From Lithobates sylvaticus (Eukaryota; Chordata; Amphibia; Anura; Ranidae), in assembly GCA_028564925.1 (NCBI GenBank), contig CM053032.1, forward strand, positions 116,939,490-117,003,489: a stretch of DNA of 64,000 bases, in the 5' to 3' direction. Below, one piece after another: positions 21,511-31,760 of this stretch (its first letter is position 1; each line of letters opens with the position of its first letter). The position numbers were made by a program, and so were the translations under genes. A model generated the notes under the pieces. It had not been told where the DNA came from and ran no database searches. It worked only from the letters and a program-made list of their open reading frames with translations.

Positions 21511-23674
21511 CCATATTCACAGCCTTAACAACACCTGTGGGAGCTTTTCCATTAATTCTTGCTTGAGCTCGCTCCATTACCATTAGAATTCAAAAATCAT
21601 TAAATAACCCAGCACCCCCCCCCTTCCCCCCCCATCCCCCCCCCCCCCTCCCCCCCCTTCCCTTCACCCCCCTGCCGCCGGAGTCTCCCCAAAGTGGCTA
21701 GAATGGTTTAATCCTAATTTTGATTTACTGGCTTTTGATTAGGTTAGATGTCTACCAACTGTCTCTGATCCTACTTTCTTAAGGCTTCGGCATAGCTCCA
21801 AGCCTTTTTAAACTTTCTCCAGCCCTCCCATTTAGTTCTCGTGTCCTCTCTTTCCTCTGCCCCACTGTTAGCTAGGCATTCCAAGGGTGTATGTTCTTTC
21901 CACTGCGTCGACCCATTCCCAAATAGGCGGGGTCTCTTGGTCCCTCCATCTTTTTGGAATTACGCGTTTCGCTGCATTGAGCAAGTGAGGTACCAAGGAT
22001 CCTTTGTATTGCCTGGTTCCTACCTCTGTGGCGTGCATCAGTACAGCCCAGGGGTCGTTTCTTACTACGACTTGGGTTATTTCCTCTATATTCTTGAGGA
22101 TGGAACTCCAAAATATTTTGATTTTTGGACAATCCCACCAAAGGTGGCCCATGGTTCCCCTCTTTTTACAGCCTCTCCAGCAATCTGCTGAGGCTTCTGG
22201 CTGGAATCTATTTATTTTGTCGGGGGTCAGATACCAGCCCGATAAGCATTTGTAGTTGGTTTCTGCCGTTCTCATGTCGACCGCCGAGCTATGGGTATGC
22301 TTGAAGATTTTTTTAATTAACCCCGTGTGTATTGGTGTGCCTAATTCTCCCTCCCATTTCTTGAGAAACGGCGGCTCCTCCGGTCTATCTTTCGACAGCA
22401 AGAATTTATAAATTTTTGTAATTATTTTTTTTTGTGTTTTCTGCTGTAAAGATGCGTTCCATCGCCGTAAGGTCTTCCCGTCCTCTCAAAGGGGGAGGGA
22501 TCGAACCTATAAAGTGACATAGCTGCCGGTACCGCCATTCATCAATTGTGAATAAATCGTTTTTTTTTTTTTTGTAGATCTTGCATAACCAAGATTTTCC
22601 CCCTACTTATTAAATCTCCTAACCGTGAATTTTCGTTTTTTAACCACTCCCCTCCCATTTCTCTTCTTCCTGGGGGAAAGAGGTCGTTTTCTTTAAGTGC
22701 AATTAAAGGTGAATTAAATTTTATTTTCAATTTTTTGTGGATTTTATCCCATACCTTGAGAGTGTTTATAGTGATTGAGTGCGTTTTCTCCCCTAACCTT
22801 CTATATTTCGGGGGGTTCCAAATAGCTTTTCCTAATTGTGCTTCACTCAGTGCTTCTTCTAGGCTTACCCATCTTTTCACGCTCGGCGCCTTCCCCCATT
22901 CTGGTATTCTTAATAGTACGGCTGCGTAGTAATAGTTAATAATGTCGGGTACCGCTAGGCCCCCCTGATCTTTGTCCATTTTCAGAGTTTGAAGTGAAAT
23001 TCTATGTTTTTTCTGTTGCCACACAAAATCCATGATAATTGTTTTTAATTTCCTCAGGTATTGTTCTGGTAAGGAGATTGGTACCATTTGAAACTTATAG
23101 GTTATTAACGGGAGTACCATCATTTTAATCGCATTGATACGGCCAAGCCAAGAGATGGGTCTATTCTTAAACTCTTGGCATTTCTTTTTTACTTCATCTA
23201 GGAGAGGGAGATAATTAGCCTTGTATATTTTCCCTATAGTGTTAGTCAATGTAATTCCTAGATAGTTAATCTGTTTTTTCCATGCGAATTTATATGTTTT
23301 CATAAGGTCCCGTTTCTCTGTCTTATTTATATTAATGCTAAGTATGAAAGTTTTTGCTTGGTTGATCTTAAAATTTGAGATTTCCCCGAACGTACTAATC
23401 AGTTTCAAAATATTTGGCAATGATTTCTGTGGAGAGCTTACATAAAAAAGGACGTCATCTGCAAATGCCGCAAGTCTATGGTCTTCCCCTCCCACCACGC
23501 AGCCTTCGATACCCGGATTTAGCCTTATCGATGCCAACAGGGGTTCCAGCGAGAGTATAAACAAGAGAGGGGACAGGGGGCAACCCTGTCTTGTCCCATT
23601 ATGCATTTCGAAGAGGGAGGAGATGGTTCCGTTCACTTTAATATTGGCTTTTGGCTGGCTATACAGGACTCTTA
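21340..23674 (-). mobile_element. L1-type LINE copy D, 5'-truncated, with 15-bp target duplication
   Basis: A minus-strand L1 inserted in the RT region of DIRS block B. The duplication TACTTGAGGTTTTCT is perfect at 21325-21339 and 23675-23689. The A tail on the element strand appears as a T run from 21340, and a second T run at 21481-21510 lies inside the 3' untranslated region. A C-rich stretch (21610-21670) is a G-rich purine tract on the element strand. The 5' end lies within the RT domain, so this is a usual truncated retrotransposition product and is younger than block B. Confidence 0.95.
21868..23660 (-). pseudogene. L1 ORF2 from RT palm to C-terminus (copy D)
   Basis: 22542-23636 (minus) is open for 364 codons. 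It shows NGTRQGCPLSPLLFILSLEP, the intact catalytic box AAFADDVLFYVSS, 'INYLGITLTNTIGKIYKANY' and 'SWLGRINAIKMMVLPLITY'. A T run at 22560-22573 coincides with the end of this frame. The C-terminal part continues at 21868-22401 with 'NYKCLSGWYLTPDKINRFQP' and the Cys-rich CWRGCKKRGTMGHLWWDCP motif of L1 ORF2. One or two frame changes near 22440-22570 separate them. The EN domain was never copied (5' truncation). Confidence 0.9.
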
Positions 23675-23689
23675 TACTTGAGGTTTTCT

Positions 23690-25108
23690 AATAACCTTTC
23701 GGGTGTCTTTGCAAAAAGGAGAAGGTTGTCTAAATAAGCAATAATGGATATGCCTTTTAGTCGTAGTGGTGCCAGAGCGTCTGCCAGAACCTTGGTAAAG
23801 ATTCTTGGCGAAGATGATAGGCCAAAGTGTAGAGCCTGAAACTGAAGGTGTACGGTTTCCTCTCTTGTTTCTATTGCTAGCCTTAGAAACTTCTGATGAC
23901 TTAGGTGTATGGGTATGTGTAGGTACGCATCCTTTAAATCTAGCGACGCCATATAACAGTTTGGGGATAACAGGGCCTTCACTGGGTATATGGAGTCCAT
24001 CCTGAACCTTTTGTAGGTTATGGATAGATTTAATGGTTTGAGGTTGAGGATTGGTCTGACCTTTCTGAGGGTTTCTGTACTCCGAATATATGGGAGTAGA
24101 AGCCCTGTCCTCTTTCTGCCCTTGGTACCTTGATGATTACACCTTGTTTTCTGAGGTCCTTTATGGATCTCATTAACCCTCTGGCTTTTTCCTTGTTTTT
24201 TGGCAGTTTGGTGATGTACAGTCTGCTTGGGGGGAATTTTGAGAATTCTAGGGAATACCCGTCTCTTATCGTCCTTAAGATGAATTGACTGGAGGATATT
24301 CTTTCCCATTGTGAGATGAAGGCCCCCAGTCTTCCTCCCACTGAGAGTACTTCATTCTTTATTGCGGGTCTGCTCAGGAGGGCGAAAAATTGCTCCTCCT
24401 TTGCTATTCCCTCGCTAACCCCAAGGTTTCTTTTGATTCGTTGCCTTGGGTGTTGAAAAAACGGGACTTATCGTCCCTCTTTTGCCTCTGTTTTGTTGAG
24501 GCTGGGACCAAGGTGCTTTCCGTTTCAGCGGAAACGCCTTCTTTTTGTCCGCTGTACGGTCTAACACTTTCTCTAATCCTGGCCCAAATAGCAGGTCTCC
24601 TGTAAACGGGATCCCACATAACTTGGCTTTGGATGCGCCGTCCCCCTGCCAAGTCTTTAGCCATAGAGCCCGTCTGGTAGAATTGGCTAGAGCCGAAGAT
24701 CTGGCTGCCATGCGTACCAGCTCTGCTGATGCATCTGCGATATACGCGATGCCTTTGAGGAGAGTGGGAAAAGAGGACAAAATCTGCTCCTTTGCAGTTC
24801 CTTCCTCAATATGTGCCTGTATACGGTTTAACCAGAACTCTACATTTCTGGCTACCACCGTGACCGCCATGGCTGGCTTTAGGCTTCCCACTGTGAAGTC
24901 CCATGACTTTTTTTTAATAGGGCATCCATCCTTTTGTCCATTTCTTCAGAAAGGACCCCCATATCCTCAAAAGCTAGATCGGTGTGCCTGGAGACTTGTG
25001 AGAAGGCAGCGTCTAATTTTGGGGTTTTGTTCCACACTGATGTTCCATCATCTGAAAATGGGAACCGTCTCTTTAAGGCTTTAGAAAAGAATGGTTTCCT
25101 TTCGGGTT
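23690..25108 (-). pseudogene. DIRS RT first part and gag C-terminal part (block B)
   Basis: RT (23690-24341) has 'RRVFPRILKIPPKQTVHHQT'-type linker, 'PILNLKPLNLSITYKRFRMD', 'SLDLKDAYLHIPIHLSHQKF' and the YLD-type palm box (AYLDNLLLF) that aligns with YLDD of the whole copy. gag (24404-24891) has 'VVARNVEFWLNRIQAHIEEG', 'RMAARSSALANSTRRALWLK' and 'KAKLCGIPFTGDLLFGPGL'. These match the same motifs in the other lineages. Confidence 0.8.
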
Positions 25109-25116
25109 CCTGCCAC

Positions 25117-26299
25117 CAGTGGCGTTGCTATGGGGGTGCGGGGGGTGCGGCCCGCACCCAGGTGACACCTGCCGGAGGGGTGACACCAGTCCCACAGACA
25201 GCGGGTGACATTGCACGATTGCACACCGCGGCACCGGAGACACAAGGGCAGCACACCGCTCCTTCTGGTGACAGAGGCAACACCGGCCAGAGATCAGTCG
25301 GGCGACTCGTGAGAGGCAGGGATAATATAGGCAGTAAGGAAGGACTCGAGGAACCAGGAGGAGGCTGACCACCCGGGATAAAGGAAAAGACTGGAGTGAA
25401 GGAGCCAATGAGGGGACTGACTATTAAGTAATCTTTACAGTACGCAGCACTGAACACTCGATCCGGGCGCACACACACAGCACATGCCATTCCCTCAGAT
25501 AAAGCCTCAAGCTGTGCTGTCTGTGCCCCCAGTGAGGATGATAGAGCCGGCTGTGTGCCTGGACAGGATGTGCAGGAAACAGCTGAAAGGTAAGGAGCCG
25601 GGGGAAGGGGAGGAGAGGGGGGGGGGAGAGTCTCACCCCCTCTCTCTGTCTCTCGCCCACAACCTCTCTTTTGCGCCCCCCTCTCCCACCCCACCCCCTC
25701 TGTCTCTCAACCCCTCTCTCACCCACCACCCCCTCTCTCACTCTTAACCCCCCTCTCTCACTCTCTCTCCCCTCTCTCATCCACACCACATCCCCTCTCT
25801 CTCTCACCCCAACCCCTCTCTCTCTCTCTCCCATCACCCCCTCTCTCAAACCTCCTCTCTCTCCCCCCGCCTCCCTCAACCCTCCTCTCACCCCCTCTCT
25901 CTCTCTGGTAGAGAGAGGGGGTGGGGGGAGAGATAGAGAAGAGGGTGACAGAAAGGGTGTAAGGGGGGGTTGGGGTGAGAGCTAGAGAGGAAGGTGGGGG
26001 TGCCACAGAGGGGGATGAGAGAGAGGGGGTGGAGTGAATGAGACAGCGAGAGGGGGTGAGTAGTGTCAGAGGTGGGTGAAAGAGGGGGTGAATGGTGAGA
26101 GAGAGGAAAGTGGGGGTGACAGAGAGGGGGGATGAGAGACAGGATGGTTGCGAGAGGGAGAGGGAGAGGGAGAGAGAAGAAGGGAGCACAGATAGAAAAC
26201 AGTAGGGTAAAAATATATTGGGAAGAGGTTATTGTGGGGGGGGGGGGGTGTCACCATGTTTTCTCGCACCAGGTGACACCAACCCTAGTGACGCCACTG
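25117..26299. mobile_element. hAT-type element with perfect 8-bp duplication and CT/GA core
   Basis: Ends: CAGTGGCGTTGCTA at 25117 and, inverted, CAGTGGCGTCACTA at 26299. Flanking duplications CCTGCCAC at 25109-25116 and 26300-26307 are identical, as for hAT. It lies in gag of DIRS block B. The core is a CT-rich tract (about 25620-25905) facing a GA-rich tract (about 25906-26205). It has no transposase. ORFs here are low-complexity Ser/Leu/Pro or Gly/Glu/Arg readings of the tract and are not genes. Confidence 0.85.
25620..26205. repeat. Mirrored polypyrimidine / polypurine tract
   Basis: About 285 bp of CT-rich repeats ('ccctctctcaccc' units) switch at about 25905 to about 300 bp of GA-rich repeats ('gagagagggggtg' units). 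The two halves are approximate inverted copies. Both halves are long homopurine/homopyrimidine runs, so triplex (H-DNA) or hairpin formation is possible on either strand. Confidence 0.85.
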
Positions 26300-26307
26300 C
26301 CTGCCAC

Positions 26308-27180
26308 TCTTTCTTAATCGCCTCTATTAAGACGTCATGAACAGGAAAATTCTTCTTTTCCTGCTCTCCTAGACCTTCATGCATCTGATCATGCAGGGAT
26401 AAAGGTTTCTTTTCAGTCTGTATACCCAGTGTGGTATGAATGGCTCCCAAAAGTTGGTCTACCTCTTCTAATGAGAGTTTGTATCGGGAGGGTCTTCTGG
26501 AATCCCCTTCCAGTGTCTCACCCTCAGATTCTTGGGAGCCGGACGCTGCGCTGTCAGGCTCGTCCTCTGCCTCCTCTCTAGGAGTTACTTAAGGACCGGC
26601 ACTAGTGGAGGGTAGTGCCTGTTTTTTTTCCAACACCGGTAGTACTGGTGGAGGAGCAGTCTGCAGCTGAAGGATCTGAAATCCTTCAAAAAAAGGTCTT
26701 GAAAGATTCAAAGGTACTAGATAGTTACTTGACAGATGCCGCTAAATCACTGCCCTGCTCCGTGGAATGTTCTTGCACTAACTTCTGAATACATTCCTTA
26801 CATAATGCTTTCCCCCAGGAATCTTTAAGTGTGTTTTTACAAGAAGGGCACCTCCTTTTTGAATTATGAGAGGGCCTAGACTTGTCAGGCTTCTGAAAGA
26901 CAAAGAAAAAACCCCACACACATTAATACTGACATAAGCTTCCCTGCATAATTGCAGGTGCACAGCGCCTTCCATGTGGGCTTGCCTCACTAGGGGCCCA
27001 ATGAAATAACCCTCTGACACAGGAGAGACCTGCCCACCCCCCCCCCTTTTTCTGAACCCTTGAGGGGGATGGGTGGTGGTTTTAGGCCAGGGGAGATCCA
27101 CCCCAGGTTCCCCTTACCTTCACATGGCTGGAGCTGGTCTCTGTTGGAGCAGTCTGGTCCCTCCCTTCTGCGTCCGACAT
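26308..27180 (-). pseudogene. DIRS gag N-terminal part with intron (block B)
   Basis: A short first exon of 63 nt (start codon at 27180, end 27118) is followed by GTAAGG. The intron ends in a pyrimidine tract and CAG at 26893. The next exon opens with KPDKSR and the RCPSCKNTLKDSWGKALCKE motif (C-x2-C and C-x2-C), then an acidic region and 'LHDQMHEGLGEQEKKNFPVH'. The same architecture is present in blocks C and D and in the whole copy. Confidence 0.75.
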
Positions 27181-27766
27181 GTTTGTGTCACCACTGGAGC
27201 TTCTGCTGTCTCTACAGCATCTGCAGCTCCTCTCCAGCCCATGCCTGGTTCCTTTTCATAGTTCGCGGCCGGAACCGGAAGCCGCGAACCCTGAAGTACC
27301 CACCCCCTTTTGCCGGACGTGACGTCACCCGTCACCGACGCCGGTCCCAATACCCAGTGTGTTCCGCGCTACAAGCGCTACACGCTGCTGGAGGTATGGG
27401 ACGGCAGGACATGTACCCGTGCTCCGCACTCGGAGCTGAGAAGGAACCCCCCCGACCTCCGACGGCTCAGGGATGCGGGGGTGGCAGTCTCTCCCAGGTT
27501 AGTTGCCTGGTCTGTTGTCCAAAAAGGAGCCTCTGCTGCTTTTTTTGTGGACGTTTTTTCACCTGAACCTTACATACCCCCTGGTAGGATCCCGACTCTC
27601 CTGGCTGGCTTCCAAAAGGTGTCTCCCCTCCTGGAGGAAACACAAATAACTGAGGAGCAGCAGGGGAGGAGGAAATTTATAGCAAGCTGGCGCAGGTGTT
27701 TCCTACAGAGGGGAGGAGCCAAGGTCTCTCGTGGCTGTCCTGAAAGACGATAAGGGAAAAAAAAGG

Positions 27767-29130
27767 GTTTTCTCTCTGGATCTTGCCATTCTTTTTAATG
27801 GCCTCAGATGACCGAATGCACTGGGAATGTTCGCCTCTTAGGCTCGTCTAACCCTGCATACATGCGGTCATGGAGGGACAATTCCTTCTTTTCCTCACTT
27901 AAGCCAAGTGTAGCATGAATAGCCTTAAGGAGCCCATCTACCTCTTCAAGGGACCGTTTAAATTTAGAGGGGACTGCCTCTGTCTCCTCAATCTCCTCTT
28001 ACGAATCTTTAACTGAAGGAGCAGGGGACTGTTCTTCCCTATTTGAAGGGTCTTCAGGAAGAGCTTCCAACGCTGGGATAGAAAGAGACCCCTGGGAAGA
28101 CTCTGAAGTGGAAGGCTGACTAGCAGCTGGGTTCACTAATGAGTCACAAAGTTTGAATCGTGGCGTATAGCTCCTTTACAGAGGCAACCAGATCACAGAG
28201 GCCGATTCCTCTTTAACTAAAGAAGTAATGCAAGTACTGCATAGGACTTTTTTCCAACTTTCTCCCATTTTGGCCCTGCAAGGACACCTCTTCTTTGGGT
28301 CAGAGCTTTTGGCCTGTGAGAAAGACAAAAAAAAGGGAAAAAAAAAAGTGAGACCCAGTCTCTGCTATGATAAGGACCACCACAGGTGCCCTAAGAATAA
28401 AACGGTCAGCCTCTAGTGCCCAGACAGGCCCCTTGCCACTAGGGGGGGGGGGGGGGGAAGGAGAGAGACCACATGCCAGATAAAGGAAAAAAGGCAGACT
28501 TTAACCGCTGTCTCCTACCTGGGCTTTGCTGGTGCCTATGCCTGTCCCTGTCCCCACTACTGCAGACGCTGACTCCTCCATTGTAGGTGTGCAGTTTTCC
28601 ACCTGTGGCTTCACACGCCGCTTCCGGACTCCCATAGTGCATCTGCACCGGACGCGGAAATAGGCACCAGCACCTGTCCTCCCCCCTGCATCCACGCCGG
28701 AAATTAGGTTTTCTCCGACTCAGTGACCCGCTTTGTCACTTCCGGCGCGACTGCCAATAAACATGGCGGCGGCGCACGCGCGCCACCGCCCCAGGACCGT
28801 GCGGGCCACCGAATCTTTGGCTCTCACTGAGCACCAGGAGGGGGAAGAGGAGCCCGCTTACTACCGCTGCCGAGGCCTGGGTAGGTCGGGAGGGCAGTGA
28901 GTCCCTAAAAAGGAGGAAAAAAAATAAAAAAATGGAAGGAAGCCCTGTCCCTCAGGAGCACCCAAGAGATCATGACTCCCTCCCAAAAGATGTTCCCTCT
29001 GGGCCGGAGGAAACACAATAACTGAGGTGTGGTAGGGAGGTGCCTCCCTTTAAAGTTTGGAGGAAGAAGGTGTTTCCTAAGGTTGTGGGAGGAGTCACTA
29101 TCTCTGGTGCTCTCCTAAAAGATGCCTTGG
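27767..29130 (-). mobile_element. DIRS-type block C: 5' end, first exon, intron and gag start; broken
   Basis: Minus strand. A 5' terminal repeat relative lies at about 29095-29130 ('ctctcctaaaagatgcc' on the plus strand). The 63-nt first exon is 28581-28519, the intron 28518-28314 (GTAGG...CAG). The second exon has AKSSDPKKRCPCRAKMGESW and 'LCSTCI', then an acidic region and, at about 27850-27960, 'LHDRMYAGLDEPKRRTFPVH'. It stops at 27767 where block B's terminal repeat begins. It could be the upstream half of block A. Some breaks are present. A G run sits at 28441-28457 in the intron. Confidence 0.75.
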
Positions 29131-29885
29131 GAAAAATAAGTAAATAAAGCGCAGCCACTGTGTCCCATCAATTGCCGCTAGTGTGCCCCATCAATTGCCC
29201 CCACTTACCCGTCTCGCAGCAGGTCAAGGTGGCGTCCTCCACGTCCTCAATGTCTCCGGTCCACTCCATCAGGCGTTCAATCATAGCACCTGTTTCAGCC
29301 AATCAGGTGACAGGTAACCAGACCCGAGCACCTGATTGGCTGAGAGGCGGGTCAGTGTTAGGAAAGCAAATAAATCCCATTCCTAACACAACACTGAGTA
29401 AACTGTTTCCCGTTTTGGAAGCCTAATCAGGACGCCTATTAGAGCCCATGGCTCAAAGCAGGCACTTCCCAAAAAAACAGGGCCGGATACCTAAATAGGG
29501 GGCAGCAGCGGCAACCGTAGATAGATTCATGTATTGCATGAATCTATGGTGAAAGAGGCGACAGGAGAGAGGGGGTGGCGCTCCTGCGCCCTTTATGGAC
29601 GCACCGCCACTGGTGCAGATTATCAGCACAGAACCCCCCCCCCCCCGACAGGGAGAGCCGCCGATCGGCTCTCCCTGTCAGCGCGAACCAAGGCATGACG
29701 TTTACCGGCACTTTCTGGTTCATGCAATGATCAGCTGTGTCCACGATCTGAGATGTGGCGTGTCAGATTGACACGCCACACTCGTGATCGCTGCGATGCG
29801 CTCCCCCACACCAGCATGTTATCCTCCTGGACGTCATACAACGCCCATTCAGGATAACAGAACCACTTCCCGGTCATCAATCTGT
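29131..29885. repeat. Non-coding repeats with two short perfect hairpins
   Basis: The text at 29140-29420 ('tgtcccatcaattgcc' twice; 'cctgattggctgagagg') and the end 'ggacgcaccgccactg' (to 29612) resemble the right half of the CAGTGGCGGC hAT family seen at 44843-45288. Two perfect hairpins follow: 'gacagggagagccg' with its complement (29647-29679, 5-nt loop) and 'tgtggcgtgtca' with its complement (29754-29780, 3-nt loop). I see no gene. Confidence 0.5.
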
Positions 29886-30510
29886 TACAATGGCCTACCC
29901 TTACGCAGGCTATCCCCCCTTCAGTCAATTATGAATGCTGCTGCTAGACAAAATACACCTCACTAACCGATCAGTGACTGCTGCTCCTCTCTGCCAATTC
30001 CTTCACTGGCTTCCCCTACCCCACCATATAAAATTCAAAGTGCTAACCACAACATTGCCCCCAGCTACATCACCAAACTCATCTGCAGATATTGCCCAAA
30101 TCGTCCCCTCCGCTTCTCCTAGGACCTCCTGCTCTCTAGCTCCCTTATTACCTCCTCCCATGCTCGCCTTCAGGACTTCTCCAGAGCCTCTCCCATTCTC
30201 TAGAACTCCCTGACCTGTTTTTTCCGGTCAGCTCCTCACCTGTCCACCTTTAGGAGATCCCTGAAAAAGTCACGTATTCAGGGAAGCCTATCCCACACCC
30301 ACCTAACAACTGTCCCTGAGTCACCCCCCTCAAATCATTCCCAGAATCTTTTACCTTTTGTACCACCACCCCCTCCCTTTAGAATGTAAGCTCTACGAGC
30401 AGGGCCCTCCTGTCCCTGTATTGAACTGTACTGTAATTGTGCTATCCCCCCCTCTACATTGTAAAGCGCTGCATAAACTGTTGGTGCTATATAAATAGTG
30501 TATAATAATT
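29886..30510 (+). mobile_element. L2-clade LINE 3' end
   Basis: Plus-strand translation gives 'YNGLPLRRLSPLQSIMNAAA', 'FLHWLPLPHHIKFKVLTTT' and a later 'PLPFSRTP', the C-terminal RT region of L2-type LINEs. The untranslated tail has the familiar 'gtaagctctacgagcaggg', 'gtaaagcgctgcataaact' and 'ttggtgctatataaat' text, which I know as the conserved 3' end of an amphibian and fish LINE family. It ends in a short 'tataata' simple repeat instead of a long A tail. 5'-truncated, with frame changes. Confidence 0.75.
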
Positions 30511-30739
30511 GTGACAGGAGGGCCCATGGAACCAAGAATCCCTTGGAAAGGTTGGGAAACCATTGTTTCAGCTCCCCATACTAATCTTAGGTCTAAGTCA
30601 CCCTGTGCCAGGATGAGAATATATATCTTGGATTACCGTATTTATCGGCGTATAACACGCGCCGGCGTATAACACGCACCCCAAGTTTAGGAGGGAATAT
30701 TAAGGAAAAAAAACTTACATTTAAATGCCCATCATTGCA

Positions 30740-31000
30740 GCCTTGTCCAGTGTCCATCTGCAGCCTTGTCCATCCTTGCAGCTTTGCCCAGTGCAGCCTT
30801 GTCCATCCTTGCAGCCTTGCCCAGTGCAGCCTTGTCCATCCTTGCAGCCTTGCCCAGTGCAGCCTTGCCCAGTGCCAGTGCAGCCTTGCCCAGTGCCAGT
30901 GCAGCCTTGCCCAGTGCCAGTGCAGCCTTGCCCAGTGCCAGTGCAGCCTTGCCCAGTGCTATTGCAGCCTTGCCCAGTGCAGCCTTGCCCAGTACATTTG
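30740..31000. repeat. Minisatellite, 'gcagccttgcccagtgccagt' type units
   Basis: Units of about 18-27 bp start 'gcagccttg' and differ in the following part ('tccatcctt' or 'cccagtgccagt'). The purest part, 30865-30960, repeats a 21-bp unit about five times. It gives false Cys/Gln/Pro-rich and Ala/Leu/Gly-rich ORFs on both strands. Confidence 0.9.
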
Positions 31001-31051
31001 CAGCGTTGCCCATTTAAAATTGGCGCCGAGGACGAGCGCCGCGTGACATAT

Positions 31052-31318
31052 CGAAAGCCGCGTGTATTTTCGGCTTCTCTCGCAGTTCCGCCCACCTCCA
31101 CTGATTGCGAGAGGAGCCGAGCGCTGACAACATACAGGAATCCGAGTTCGGCTAGTCTCGGCTCTGCTCGCAGACAGGGGCGGGACTGCGAGAGGAGCCG
31201 AAAATAGCCGAACTTGGATTTCTTTATGTTGTCGGCGCTCGGCTCCTGTCGCAATCAGTGGAGGTGGGCGGAACTTCGAGAGGAGCTAAAAATAGCCGAA
31301 AATACACGCGGCTTTCGG
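31052..31318. repeat. Inverted repeat inside the MITE (about 115-bp arms)
   Basis: The left arm has 'gaaagccgcgtgtattttcg', 'gcccacctccactgattgcg' and 'gaggagccgagcgctgaca'. The right arm carries the complements ('gtcggcgctcggctcctgtc', 'aatcagtggaggtgggcgga', 'cgaaaatacacgcggctttc'). The centre is near 31185. Confidence 0.8.
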
Positions 31319-31760
31319 AATATCGGCTCCACTCGCTCCCCTAACGAAAAAACCAGCGGGAGCTCGGCGGGTATCGGCGTATAACACGCACCCACGATTT
31401 TCCCCTGATTTTAAGGGGAAAAAAGTGCGTGTTATACGCCGATAAATACGGTACTTAAAATGGGACAGTAATATTTATCCACAATATCTCCCAGGATATA
31501 TGTAAATACTATTCTTAGTTTGTTTCATTCTGAACAATACATGATCATTGAAAGTAACTAAGGATGTGAGCAACCACTATAAATGGTTATTCCAGCCCCG
31601 CGCTTGGAAAATAATTATTTTAAGCCAAATAGCAGTGTGAATTACCACTGATATTTGTTCAAGGTAGTTGTAATACTTATGAAAAATTTGCAAGAATTAT
31701 AAGTAAATCTTAACAATTACTAATAAGCTGCTCCCTCTAAAAATCACTGAGATTTATAGT

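Larger units (their letters stand above)
19508..27766 (-). mobile_element. DIRS-type retrotransposon block B with L1 and hAT inside, broken
   Basis: A minus-strand DIRS fossil about 8.3 kb long because two elements sit inside it: an L1 (21340-23674) and a hAT (25117-26299). On its own strand: 5' terminal repeat (27766-27725), untranslated region, first gag exon (27180-27118), intron (27117-26893), rest of gag (26892-26308 and 25108-24404), RT (24341-23690 and 21324-21073), RNase H/methyltransferase (about 20930-20191) and recombinase (20156-19508). It ends in mid-recombinase, abutting gag of block A. Breaks are several, excluding the two insertions. Protein sequence differs clearly from A, D and the whole copy, so it is its own lineage. 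Confidence 0.85.
30636..31451. mobile_element. TA-flanked MITE with CCGTATTTATCGGCG ends, minisatellite and inner hairpin
   Basis: Terminal inverted repeats CCGTATTTATCGGCGTATAA (30636) and its complement (to 31451) run perfectly for at least 26 bp ('gcgtgttatacgccgataaa' on the right). They are flanked by TA at 30634 and 31452. Inside are a tandem array (30740-31000) and a large inverted repeat (31052-31318). It has no transposase. TA duplication suggests Tc1/mariner-type mobilisation. Related in ends to 13124-13690. All ORFs over the array are translations of the repeat. Confidence 0.85.

Noticed and set aside
25424-26269. Ser/Leu/Pro-rich and Gly/Arg/Glu-rich ORFs
   Set aside because: They come from the CT and GA tracts and have no other content.
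30865-30960. Possible CRISPR-like array
   Set aside because: Units are contiguous and without unique spacers, and the context is a vertebrate repeat.
30725-31254. Long Cys/Gln/Pro-rich and Ala/Leu/Gly-rich ORFs on both strands
   Set aside because: They are translations of a 21-bp-type minisatellite whose unit length is a multiple of three, so no stops arise. They lie inside a MITE.
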